64,000 bases of DNA, from the NCBI RefSeq assembly GCF_963678635.1, contig NC_087071.1, positions 23,884,013-23,948,012 of the forward strand. Direction: 5' to 3'. How positions within the stretch are numbered: position 1 is the first letter of the stretch; every line of letters starts with the position of its first letter. The notes under the pieces were generated by a model that worked only from the letters and a program-made list of their open reading frames with translations, was not told where the DNA came from and did no database searches. The position numbers and the translations under genes were made by a program. Shown piece after piece: positions 1 through 10,300 of this stretch. The DNA is from Symsagittifera roscoffensis (lineage: Eukaryota; Xenacoelomorpha; Acoela; Convolutidae).

Positions 1-58
1 ACTTGAGGGGTGAGGATGGTAATTTGATACGAAGTAAAAGTTCTTTTGCCATGTGTAG

Positions 59-289
59 GCGAGACATGCGAGACGAACATTGACGAGAGCGAGGGAAACG
101 ACTGTGTGTCGGGATCCACATGTGTAGACGGAACCAACCAGTACACATGTGACTGCATTGGCACAGGGTTCAGGGGTCAGTTCTGCGATGAGTCATGTGT
201 CAACTCAAGTGCGTGCGAGAATTCTGCCAGTTGTCTTTTCAATCAAACTTCCGATGAGTTCTTCTGCGACTGCAGCTCAAATTTTCAAG
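59..289 (+). CDS. EGF-module membrane protein, penultimate visible exon
   Basis: This exon encodes EGF-like repeats of an extracellular protein whose N-terminal part lies outside the window. Cysteines follow the EGF pattern twice, with CDC pairs (TCDCIGTGFRGQFC and FFCDCSSNFQ). The 3' acceptor is the AG at 57-58 after a pyrimidine-rich stretch (ttcttttgcc), and the donor is CAAG|GTGGGT at 289/290. The exon is 231 bp and has phase-1 introns on both sides, as is usual for shufflable EGF modules. Its last base joins the exon at 1112 to finish the sixth cysteine of the second EGF with the normal eight-residue spacing. Which EGF protein this is cannot be told from two modules. Confidence 0.8.
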
Positions 290-459
290 GTGGGTACAAT
301 TTTTTTTCGAAGCTCGGGAAGGACAATATATTACGCGGTGTACACAAAAGCGCAACTTTCAATCTAAGCCCTCAATAAAAAGCTAGTAATTATCTTCAAG
401 ATAAGCTCTTTCCATGATTTTACAAGAAAAAAAATGAAACGGAAACATAGTGCCCATCA

Positions 460-930
460 AATTACGTTTTACGTAGCCCAACAAATTTTAGGAAGGGTAT
501 ATTCTCCAAAAAATTGACCAAATTGTTTAAAAATAGTTTTTAAAGAAAAACTGGCTTTTTATATAGTAAAAACTACCTTTTTTATCTATAAAACAAAACA
601 AAATTTATACTATGTTTTGGAGAGTATACCTTTTTTTTTAAAGTATGTTGGGCTACGTAAGAGGCTCACTTTGATGTATTTATGTCAGTAATTGACCTGG
701 TAGCTTTGGCGTAATATTCGATTGACTAAAAAAAGCCAAAAATGATCGATTTTTAGGGTAAAATTTTGGGCCCGAATTTATCAAAACAAATTGCATCATA
801 TTAATTCTGTTTAAACTCTCGGCAATTTTCGTCTTCATCAATTTGTAGCTCAAATCAACCCAATTTGACAAAAACGCGCTTTAAATTTCTAGTTTAATGC
901 GTTTTGTCCGGATAACTTAAATCAGCACTG
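460..930. repeat. Tc1/mariner-like fold-back element, 5'-truncated copy (in EGF gene intron)
   Basis: The right end reads GTCCGGATAACTTAAATCAGCACTG followed by TA, which matches the right arm of the full copy at 54960-55685. Internal inverted arms (about 471-515 against 610-660, both carrying GTAGCCCAACA or its complement) form a hairpin. The outer left arm is missing. It is more diverged than the 54960 copy. Confidence 0.6.
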
Positions 931-1111
931 TATGTAATTGAGTAACAAACATTTAAGTGAAATAGATTTCAGCTGAAGTCAACACAAAAATTGTTAATTC
1001 TGAGACACCTGAAACGTGATATAGTCGACTTTCTTAAAAAGCGTGGTTTTTATTGTTTAGTGACTACCTGAAAACATTTTTGATAGTCTTGTAATATGAT
1101 TTTACTTCTAG

Positions 1112-1335
1112 TTCAATTATGCTCGGAGCAACTTTCGGGTGGAGACAACGATGACGGCAAACTTCTAACGGCAGGAGCTGCTCTGCTTGCAATTCTAATT
1201 ATAGTAGTAGTCGTAATAATAATCATTGTTGTAACAATAATAATCATTGTTGTATCCCTTTTGTATTCCTGGAAGGGAGCGGTTTTCCGTGAAGACTTGA
1301 ACAGCTCAATTGTTGGTCCTTTCAATTGTGGTTAA
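1112..1335 (+). CDS. EGF-module membrane protein, last exon with transmembrane helix
   Basis: The acceptor is TTCTAG at 1106-1111. Joined in phase 1 to the exon ending at 289, the frame completes an EGF cysteine (VQLC), then gives an acidic juxtamembrane stretch (SGGDNDDGK), a helix of about 35 Ala/Leu/Ile/Val residues, and a cytoplasmic tail of about 22 residues ending at TAA 1333-1335. The helix core is coded by near-repeats (CAATAATAATCATTGTTGTA occurs twice in tandem), so it has probably lengthened by slippage. This indicates a type I single-pass protein with a very short tail. The start at 1096 of the open frame lies in the intron and is not a real start. Confidence 0.75.
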
Positions 1336-2501
1336 ATCGTTTTAATCTTAACAATTTTAGTTCCAATTCAAAACCCTATTGAGTAACTAAGCTTTTATCG
1401 CCACTTCTTTTGCAATTATATTACTGGAATATGGCCGACTGAGTGCTAAGGCAAGCAAGTTTTCAGGTCGAACATCAGCATGCTAACTTATTGCTTGATC
1501 TGATGTGAAAATCACGTTCCTGCAAAGAACCCGTCTTTAAAATTTTCGTTTTCATTAAAATTAATAGCCTTAGCCTCATGTTATTGTGAGAAAGTTCTGC
1601 TCTTTGTCAAACTATTTAAGAAACGCAAAAAATGTCCAAAATCATGAGACTAAACCCTCACAAAAAATATCTTTTATTAGCTTTATATATTAAGCGTTTA
1701 TTTACTTTGAGCAGAACAATCAACCAAATTGCATTTCAAATAAAAAAACAACATTTTTTCAGTTTTTCTATTGACTAGCGTGATTTCATCGCAATTGATG
1801 TAATTATTACTTAATTGGGTTTGCTTATCTGGTTTTTTACTGACACATCGGTTCGCTGAACGCTACCCCAATTCAAAGTTCAACAATAGAGGCAAAACTA
1901 GCCCATTGTTCTATTAGTTTACCATTAGAATGCTACTAACAGTAAATTTTTTATCTTTTAATTTTTAAGCTATATAGTTTGTAAATTATTGGATCAAAAA
2001 ATTTCGAAAAAAAGTTTCGAAGGTTGCTGAACAAAAATTCTTAAAAGGTTGAACACGTAAAACAGTATTATAAAACTCTTATCAGAAGTCTATAATCATA
2101 TTGGAACAGAAGTTGAAAAATTATAATGTTTAGTCATTCAAAGCACTAATTTGTATAACTATTATTTCTGATTCAGTTTTTAAGAACATATCAAAACTTG
2201 CCCACATAAACTTTCTTGAAACATTTGGGAATAGTCCTGGAATTAACAACACGATTACTGGACATCAATTTGATGGGAATTGATAACAAAACCTCATGGC
2301 AAGGTCGGATAATAACATTGAACAAAGTTTCTCAATTACTTGACGGTGGCGTCCCTCTTGATAGAAGGAACGAATGTTGAAAAATCATTTTCAGTCATTT
2401 ACAGCCAATCAGAATTATGTATTCAAAAATCTCAGAGAAACCTCCAAAATCTCACAACAAGCAAAAAATTCCAGGCCATGAAAGTTAATACTGACCGATT
2501 A
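1336..2501. other. Gene-free A+T-rich stretch after the EGF gene
   Basis: I see no coding frame or recognisable repeat here. It presumably holds the 3' UTR of the EGF-module gene followed by intergenic DNA; no single polyadenylation signal can be chosen. Confidence 0.5.
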
Positions 2502-2800
2502 CAATGCTGATGTGAATCATCCGGACAGAACGAATTAAACAAAAAAACCTAAAATTGCGTTGTGTTAAGACAAAAAATGATGAAGACAAAACTTGCTGCA
2601 ATTTATTTTGTAAAATTCGGGTCCAAAAAATAACCCCAAAAACGATCCTTTTCAGTTTTTTTTTGTTAAGCGAAATAATCGCCAAAATTATTGGTTCAAT
2701 TACAGTCAAAATTCTATAAAAATGAGTCTCCAAGTAGCCTAACAAAATTTAAGGACTTATTCTTCAAAAGATTGGGATAAAAAATTTGAGCCATCTTTGC
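2502..2800. repeat. Tc1/mariner-like fold-back element, left-arm fragment
   Basis: It begins with CAATGCTGATGTGAATCATC preceded by TA, which aligns with the left end of the element at 54960, and continues with the same order of sub-motifs (guanine-poor arm, then a block resembling CTCCAAGTAGCCTAACAAAATTTAAGG). The right arm is absent. Confidence 0.55.
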
Positions 2801-5800
2801 TTGTTGAACTGAAATTTTGTTTTCTTTGATCCATTTACATCAAAATATAGCAATTAAATTAAGCAAACGGAAAATGGGATGCAAGCCATTGTCAAAATTG
2901 AATAAAAAACTAACTCTCTAAATCATTCAAACAATTAAACAACTACCTTTACAGAAAAATACAAAAGTTGTAGAACCATTTTAAATTTGGGGTACAATTT
3001 CAAAGCACACAACCACGCCGTTAAACAGTCAATCAAATTCACTTACAGAGTCGACTTTCAATTACGGTTAAAATTGCCTCAAATCAAAAGAAAAAAAAAT
3101 CGATGAGCTAAAGACAGTAAATTATGTGCTTTGGAATGTGAGCCGTCGAAAAATGTTTTGGCAAACTATTGTTCGACTATACAAGTTTCCTCAAATCAAT
3201 TTCTTTACAACTATGAAAAACGAAACCCGACCGGTTTTTTCTGAACCCCAAAGCATTTTTCCAAACAGCTCATTTTTTTCTGGCGTTCTTTACCTTTAAA
3301 ACAAGCGTGAAGGGGCCTGAAAGTAGTCGAGGCTTCATAACAAGGATAATTATACATTTACATACATACAGGACAAAAAAGAACAATGCCCGGCCGTAAC
3401 TCGAATCTTAAGCCTGCCCTTTGCAAAAACCTTAATCGCGGTAAAAACTGTAGTTCCCGATTGCAAGTAATTTGCTCGTGCAAATGAAAACAAAGCAGAG
3501 ACAGAACACATACAAGCAAAATACAATTTCATCAACGGTACAATTATTCGAACAAAAAATCAACACAGAGGCGAAGCTGCACTTCGCAAACACTAGCCAG
3601 AGCACGACAAAAAAACAGCTTTTTAAATCGCGAGATATATTGAGTTAGAATTATTCTGAAATCGCGTTTTTATTTTGCTGTTGTTTGAAACAAAGATTTT
3701 TTTTCGGTTTATTTGATGAATTAAAAATGCATCAACTGTATTACTTATTACTACTCGAATGTCAAAGCAAATGCAATCAAAAAGCATGAAAGGTGCCACT
3801 TTTGCGAATATTTTCGACTTAGGTTAGAAAAAAAGAATATTTATACTATTGCACTCTTAAGAACGCTAGTGTATAAACACTGACGGTGGGAGCTTTGGCA
3901 CCCCCGAAAAACCCGAGTTATTTCCAGTTTTTGAGCCAGAAACAAAATTATCTTTGTTTGTAGTATTGAAAGGGCTTTCACCAGAATGAAATTTAGTACA
4001 GCATAATATTGTGTACTGGTACAGATTGTGTAATGGTACTGATATTGTGTACTGGTACTTAAAACTAGCGACTCCGCCTCTGATTGAAACTATTTAGCTG
4101 TTTCAGAAAAATTTTGGGAATATGAAAAAAAAGTTGCAGAAACACTTTCAATTTGGGGTACAAATATCAAAAAACTCTGGGGAGAAAAAAACTGACCCAA
4201 GAAAAGGACATTACGTTGATTGAAAATAATTCTTCAACTATGATAGTAACTAAGATATAATTTGGAAGAAAGTTTTTGAACATTGTTTTAAGCCTTGATC
4301 TCTTCGGTCAGATCATTTCACACTTCAAAGATCTCAATAGCTCGACATTGTGCTATTAATTAGAAATGCAACTTTGAAGAATCAAATTATTCCTTTCGAG
4401 TAAAAGACACAACTTCAACCTTCTCTTTTCCCTGTTCAACCGAGATTTTTCAGTGTTTTGGAAAGCAAATTTTAGGAAGCATGTTTCAGAAGCAAATTTA
4501 ACTTTTAGTTTTCATAATTTTCCAGTTAGCTGACCGGAGAAAAAAAAGTTGAACTTTTCCAGACAGCTGACTCACTTTTCATCGAGGAGTAGTACATGAA
4601 AATTCATCTCTTCACTCTGGTGTCATTTTGAATGGTTAAAGTTTCTTCGGGAATGGTTGTCACGTTATGTTAGTACTTCTGAGAAGGTTGATAGCTTGGT
4701 TTTGGTTGTTAGTTTCGTCGTCCCATCTAAGTCTCACACTGCAACCCCAGCCAAGTTGCCCAGGGTTTCTCTGGGCCGAAGGGGGCCCCCGATTCCAGGA
4801 AATAAGACGTGATTCTTGTTGCGGAGCACGTTTCGGTGAATCACCAAGCCGCCAAACAGAGAAAGGATAGCAGAGCTATGTTGGTGGTGTCTTAAGTCGT
4901 CTATACAGTATATGAAAAACACTAGACATAGGAACTGCTTAGGTTTTATTGCCGAAGCTATGAGCTAGTGTTGTGTGACGACACTGCTCATCAGAAGCGA
5001 GCAAAGTAGTTTTTGTATCCCGATCGTTAAATTCAGTTTGGTCAGATGGAATATTTTTAACAAGGAAAAAAGGTTAACTAGTTTAGTTAACAAAACACAA
5101 TAATATTGAAAATGAAAATTGTGGACAGTTTTTTTAGTGATAACGATCAATGAAATTCTTAAAAGGGAACATGATCAGACCAGTTTCTCTGAATATCTAG
5201 AGAAATTTCCAAAAAATATTTGAACGTAAATTAGTTTTAAGCAAAGCTGTGCTTTCCAAACACTTGCGAAAACAAGACAAAAAGGCAGCTCTAGAGTTTT
5301 AAAAATTGCAATGAGGAAAAGTAAAAATACCCTCGAATTAGTAAAAAAAATTCTGCGAAGTCTCGGACTATAAAAGAGTCGTCACTACATTCATCAACTC
5401 TTTTAAAATGTAATAGATCGGTAATTTCGGCGAAAATCTTTCGTCCTCTGTTGAACTTGTGCATGAAATAAACGAGTAAATTTGATCGTCTACGTTGTAT
5501 CATGATAATCCAATTGAAAAATGAATTTAACTAACGATCCCCAATGTTTTTTAAATGAAATTATTGTTAGCTCATAGAAACAATACGCAAAATAAGATTT
5601 TTTAGAGCTCCCAAGAGAACTCGGAAAACAATTTGATCGACCAAAAAAGCAAATACCTCTAACTTCTGAGCAAGACCGACGAAAATGAAAAAACTATTTG
5701 ACTTCTGTTGGAACGGATAATTACAGCATTAGAAAAGCAGAATATATATTACATTTCAATCATAACATTTGAATTTTATGCCTTTCAGACTATACGACTC

Positions 5801-6259
5801 CAAAAAACAAGCAATTTCTTTCATACAATTTTTTGACCAAATTATCAATTAGCCGATACTTGTTAAGTTTAACAGATGTTATAGTGTCACGATTAATGTG
5901 TTTTATTACATGTATGCAGTTTAGGAGCTCGATGTAGTCTGACAAGACCTCTTGAAATCATCATCATAATCACATTTCATTTTCAATCTTAGAATGGCGC
6001 AAGAAAGATCATTATCGCAATTTTTCAACATACATTTAATTATTTCAGTTTTAAATTCTCGGTACAATTTAGCTTGTGAAGCTTGTTGAGTCGATTGAAT
6101 GAAATTGCCTTGATAACTTGTTCTTGAAACGATTTTTTTCTCGAATCAACTTAAAACAGCTTTTTTTTTGTCGGGAGAGCAAAGATCATTGACGCAACGT
6201 AAACAACTATACAATATCGATGGCATATTTAGCAACTGGTTGGAAAAATTGAACTGAAC
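2801..6259. other. Intergenic repeats, no gene seen
   Basis: Only short chance frames occur. A block at 3430-3600 (ATTGCAAGTAATTTGCTCGTG ... GAGGCGAAGC...CTTCGC) resembles one at 29300-29380, so it is a dispersed repeat. A GC-richer patch at 4741-4870 has open frames on both strands, neither recognisable. Short repeats of GTACTGGTAC lie at about 4010-4060. Confidence 0.45.
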
Positions 6260-6274
6260 GAAAGATCACAACCA

Positions 6275-6375
6275 AACTAGGTTATATATATATTTAATGA
6301 AGCTGGTAAATATATATTTCATATATATTTCATTATATATATATTTCATTATATATATATTTAATGAAGCTGGTA
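6275..6375. repeat. AT-rich tandem repeat (TATATATTT / AATGAAGCTGGTAAA)
   Basis: Units of TATATATATTTCATT alternate, and the phrase TATATATTTAATGAAGCTGG occurs at both ends, so the block looks like a short expansion between two copies of a direct repeat. Confidence 0.7.
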
Positions 6376-6430
6376 AAGCAGGCTCAATTTTTGTTTTAAA
6401 GTTTAAGAAGACGATCATTCAGCCGAGCCT

Positions 6431-7123
6431 ACCCGCACTGACAAAATTGGATTTCGATCGATTTTAGTATGAAACAAATATGCAGATTAGATTGAAATCG
6501 ATTTAAGTTGTAACAAAGTAAGTTTATCAAAACAAAAAATTCAGATCGATTTGGATCGATTTTAAATCAATTTAAATCGATTTATTTTCAACGTTAAAAA
6601 AAGAATTCCAGTCAATTTTAAACCGATTTGAATGGATCTCTTATATCTGACTTAAAATGAAACCGATCGAAATCGATTTTAAATCGATTTAAATCGATTT
6701 TTTTCACTTATGAATGGCATGAAATTTTTGAATGGCAGAAAAAAATGAAAAGTTTTGTTACGTGTCGTTACATATGCTAAAATTGACTAAATTGCTTGTA
6801 AAACAAAATCAACCGTCCCCCATGCCCCCCATCAATTCTTAAAATAAAAAAGCTAACGTTACACGGGTAAAACCAAGTTTTTATGTTGTAATTTAATCTA
6901 TTTTAAGCTTTTAAGCCACCAAATAAGCTATAATTTTTAAAGTTAAAGTTAAGGTAATGTTAGGGTAACTTTTATCTTAATTTGTTTTTACCTTAACTCA
7001 TTTAGGGGAGTTAGGTTAATTTTACCTTAACATTTTTTTGAGTGTGCGAGAAAGGACCTTATAGTCTTGTAGACTTGTTTTTCATCTGCTTTGCTGTTAA
7101 AACTATTTGGGCTTGTAAGGAGG

Positions 7124-7159
<36 letters not shown>

Positions 7160-7170
7160 TTTTGTTGTCG

Positions 7171-7232
<62 letters not shown>

Positions 7233-7735
7233 GCTGTTGTTGGTGATTCACAAATGCACTGTTGAGCTGGGCCGTCAAATTGTTCTGCTGTTGTTGGTGA
7301 TTATGGCGAGTAGAGGGGGAGATCGAAATTCCACTGCTCAGTTGGGGGTGTGCTGCAATACTATCCACAGTATTGATCAGGGCGGCTAAACTGCTATTGT
7401 TACTCTTATTGTTGCTGATATTATTATCGGCCAGTAGAACTGTCGGCTGTAAGACCGAATTCAGGATAAAGTATTTCAATTAGTTTTCCTAATTGCATGT
7501 TTTTTGCCTTGTTAGCAAAAAAATCGATTTTAGTGTGTCGTAAAATCCATCGAAATCAATTTAAATTGATTTTTTAGACACTTAAATCGATTTCAAATTT
7601 CCAAAATGATTGATTTAAATCGATTTAAAATCCATTTAAGTTCGTAAAATGTACATGAGTAATCGATTTGGATCGATTTAAAATCGATTCAAAATCAATT
7701 TAAATCAACCGGAAACCATTTCTGTCAGTGCGGGT
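6431..7735. mobile_element. 1.3 kb inverted-repeat-bounded element with ATCGATTT-rich arms
   Basis: The outer ends are exact inverted copies of ACCCGCACTGACA (6431-6443 and 7723-7735). Inside each end is about 250 bp dominated by reiterated AAATCGATTTAAATCGATTT-like phrases, so the two arms can pair imperfectly. The centre carries the poly-Gln/poly-Asn frame at 7027-7446. No convincing target duplication is visible, and no transposase is encoded, so the superfamily is unknown and the element would be non-autonomous. Confidence 0.6.
7027..7446 (-). CDS. Possible captured exon: poly-Gln/poly-Asn protein segment
   Basis: On the minus strand an acceptor-like TTCGGTCTTACAG ends at 7447. It is followed by an open frame of about 140 codons: a low-complexity but non-repetitive start (DNNISNNKSNNSSLAALIN...), then HNHQQQQNN, then a Gln run of more than 20 and an Asn run of about 12, then LLTSPNSFNSKADEKQVYK, ending at TAA 7027. 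The non-repeat portion looks like a disordered region of a transcription regulator. A donor-like ATAAG|GTCC lies near 7056. It sits wholly inside the inverted-repeat element, so it may be a captured gene fragment or simple-repeat noise. I do not recognise a family. Confidence 0.35.
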
Positions 7736-8707
7736 TTGTATGTGAGGACTAGAGGAAAATGATTAAAACTTCTTGAGATCTGATCAAGTAGAATTTAGTA
7801 GAGTATCAACACGAACTCATGATGAGGCGCAGAAAAATATGCCGAAATTTATGTTTGAGAAAAAAGGCTCCGAAATGGCAATTTGGCGGGCGACTGTACT
7901 TGGATCTTGTAAACTATTTCACCCTATGTAACCTAAATTTTGCAAGGGGGGATTCGTTACAAGGTACAAAATTCATATAGGCTTAACTCTTCAAATCTTT
8001 CTTAATAGGGGAAAAACTCGTTGCAAGATACCATTGGGCGGGGAGGGGGGGGGGTGTTGTTAACAAGATTCCAGTACTTAACTGCGCCGTATTCGTTGAA
8101 TCTATATTGACATTACATCAATGAACGCACACAGCAGGAAAAGTATGAGCGCAGTAGTAATCATAGGAGCTGCTGTATTTTGAGTTACAATCACAGCAGC
8201 AAACTGCAATGGTTATTGAATCGACCTTAGCACGCCCACTTAGCACGCTTCAAACAGAACAGAGATCGATGCCACAGAGCAACCAGCACACAACTAATCT
8301 AGACTCTACCCTTCTTTGCCCAAACTCGATTCGCATCTTTCAATCATCCCTTTGCAATGTTAATGAAGACGAAATATACTTCGAAAAAGTTGAAGAGCTT
8401 CAAAATTTTTGTTACATAAGGACACAGGAGCTCAATCTTTAATAGATTGAAATCTATGATGCGATGCCAGGAAATAGAGCTCAAATTGGTACCCATTGCA
8501 TAAATTCAGCTATTTTCTCGGTCAGAATACTACCGCACAGAATATACCGAATACTAAGAGTGTGATATAAGACCTTATGATTTCAAGCCACTTGTTAAAA
8601 GCCTCGACTAGTTTTAATGTGTGCTGAGTTGCGTATAAACTATCTACGGATAAGATGTCCTCTAATGTACATGTATGTAGTGAGTCTGACTGACAACTGA
8701 GAATGAA
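7736..8707. other. Intergenic, no gene seen
   Basis: It holds a guanine-rich tract (8040-8055) within a block (about 7930-8080) that resembles 33265-33420. The 77-codon frame at 8209-8442 has no splice or family support. Confidence 0.4.
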
Positions 8708-9135
8708 TAAATTGGTTATTGTTCCGACTTTCGATACGAAAGTAACGGAATATTTGCGCTCGGGGTGGGTTTTTTTTTCTTCAGACAAATTTCGACTTTT
8801 TAACTAGCCATTTTTGACGGAATTTTTTTATATCATTCAAAAAGTATTGTTGTCCTGAGCTTAAATTTGAAGAGATATTTCACCTGTGATTATTTTTCGT
8901 AAAGTTATGAGGGTTTAAAGGTTGCCATTTTGGCCATTTTGACCAATTTGGGACAATTAACGCGCGATATAATTCGCGCTATTAACGCGTAAGCGGAGAT
9001 TTAATCCGTCTTATAAATCGTTCCAAATTGGTTGAACGAAGCTTATTTGCCATAATTGATTTGTTACAAGGAACGAAATCTCTCTTTCTGTACTTTATAT
9101 GGCGTGTGGGGGGATGATTTTCATAAAAAATTTCA
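8708..9135 (+). repeat. Dispersed repeat, inverted partner of 43808-44235
   Basis: From TATTGTTCCGACTTTCGA to ATGGCGTGTGGGGGGATGAT the sequence matches the reverse complement of 43808-44235 with few differences, including the palindromic core TTAACGCGCGATATAATTCG. A third fragment (the TTCCGACTTTC end) lies at 58827-58925 and abuts the tandem duplication there. Confidence 0.8.
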
Positions 9136-9300
9136 AATTTTAGAAAAAAAAAATTTTTCATTTCGTTTTAATTCATTTAAATTTTTAATGTTATTACTGC
9201 TCCATAAACCTTAAAAGGCAGTCGGAACATTCAGGGCTTCGCCCTGATACGAGCAGTCTTGTTACAGTTTACTTCGGTCTATTAAATATGAAATGCGTCC

Positions 9301-9463
9301 TCACTCCGACTTCTCGCTCTGTGCCGGAGTGGATGCCTCTGAGCTTCCATTTGGCAGTCCTCCCGCACCTGCTACAGCTCCTCCGGATGCCGCACCACCG
9401 GTTGTGGTGGCGCCGGCTGCCACAGCGCCTGCGCCCATAGTGGCGGCTGCAAAGCGCTGGTAC
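9301..9463 (-). CDS. Terminal exon of an unidentified gene
   Basis: On the minus strand, the acceptor TTGTCCCGTTTCAG ends at 9464. The exon then encodes YQRFAAATMGAGAVAAG followed by an Ala/Gly/Thr-rich stretch and an acidic/serine tail ending SEKSE and TGA at 9301-9303. It is much richer in G+C than its surroundings, as the true exons in this window are. The opposite strand is also open (Pro/Ala-rich), but it lacks the splice signal. Upstream exons were not found between 9464 and 9892 or in 28745-30127, so the LTR element may sit in an intron of this gene. Function unknown. Confidence 0.5.
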
Positions 9464-9888
9464 CTGAAACGGGACAATTTACTCCACAATTGACAACATA
9501 CCGGCTTATACCACCGATTACATTCGACTACAGATTCAACATTAATATTGCTCAAAAGCACTACTCGCATGGCAGAAGAACTCAATTTCCAAACATTTTC
9601 AACCAACTAACTTCCTGTAAGCTAACTGTTCCAAAAAGCGCGACAGGTTTTCGATCTTTTGAGTTTTCGATCTAGCATGACTTTTGGGTAATATCCTTCT
9701 GTCACGGGGAATTTTCCCACTGTGCAGTATTATTCGCGTACTGCTCAGCTTTTAGATGTTCACGCAATCCAATGGCAGCAAAACTTGTTATGGCAGCTAT
9801 TGTATTAGGAAAACAACCGAGTCTTCTTTCTGACTATATCATGGAATCTGTATTTTCTTATATGAAGAAACCAATATCGTACACTGAC
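9464..9888. other. Flank of the LTR element insertion, nothing recognised
   Basis: Possible intron of the gene ending at 9301. No further exon is evident. Confidence 0.4.
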
Positions 9889-9892
9889 CACT
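9889..9892. other. Target-site duplication, left copy (CACT)
   Basis: CACT directly abuts the LTR start at 9893 and is repeated at 28745-28748 after the other LTR. A 4-5 bp duplication is usual for Ty3/gypsy integrases. Confidence 0.85.
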
Positions 9893-10300
9893 TGAGTTAT
9901 GACCGAAGTGTAACTCATAGAGTAATTTCGGATAGGGTACACCGTCTGCTCGTCACGCTATCTTATTTTCGGCCGGATAGATTCGTGCAACTTCTTAGTC
10001 TAATACCGATCCTAATCTTACTCTTATACTATCTAGTCTCAGGTTGTTTAACTAGTCTCTGCTAGGCTCAATAGATCTAGGGTATACTGGTTTATTGCGG
10101 CTGCTGAAGTGCTCGGGAGAGTCCAACTAATTTCTAAGTTAAATTCAAATCTCTCTGGTGCTGAAATTACAAGTAACTTCAGCACTTACAAATAAGTGGG
10201 TTGTTAGTTAGATGGATCATGATTGGTTAATATTAAATACTTTACATTGGTAAAACATTTAATTTATCCAATCATAAAATATAGTTTAGATCAGGTTCCA
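9893..10300 (-). repeat. 3' LTR of the retroelement
   Basis: 408 bp, TG...CA, base-for-base the same as 28337-28744 as far as I can read. In element sense it holds two CCAAT/ATTGG boxes near its start, an AATAAA polyadenylation signal (plus-strand TTTATT at 10091-10096) and a near-perfect 28 bp palindrome at 10158-10185 built on GTGCTGAA...TTCAGCAC. Confidence 0.93.
10091..10096 (-). promoter_or_regulatory. Candidate polyadenylation signal in the 3' LTR
   Basis: AATAAA in element sense, about 205 bases after the LTR start, so the R region probably ends shortly after it. The same hexamer lies at 28535-28540 in the 5' LTR. Confidence 0.5.

Noticed and set aside
4667-4870. 67-codon ORF in a GC-rich patch
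   Set aside because: Both strands are open, no family recognised, no splice signals that fit.
7042-7389. Plus-strand poly-Val/poly-Leu ORF
   Set aside because: Shadow of the trinucleotide repeat on the minus strand; no splice or start support.
9293-9493. Plus-strand Ala/Pro-rich ORF
   Set aside because: Antisense of the minus-strand terminal exon, which has a clear acceptor and better coding features.
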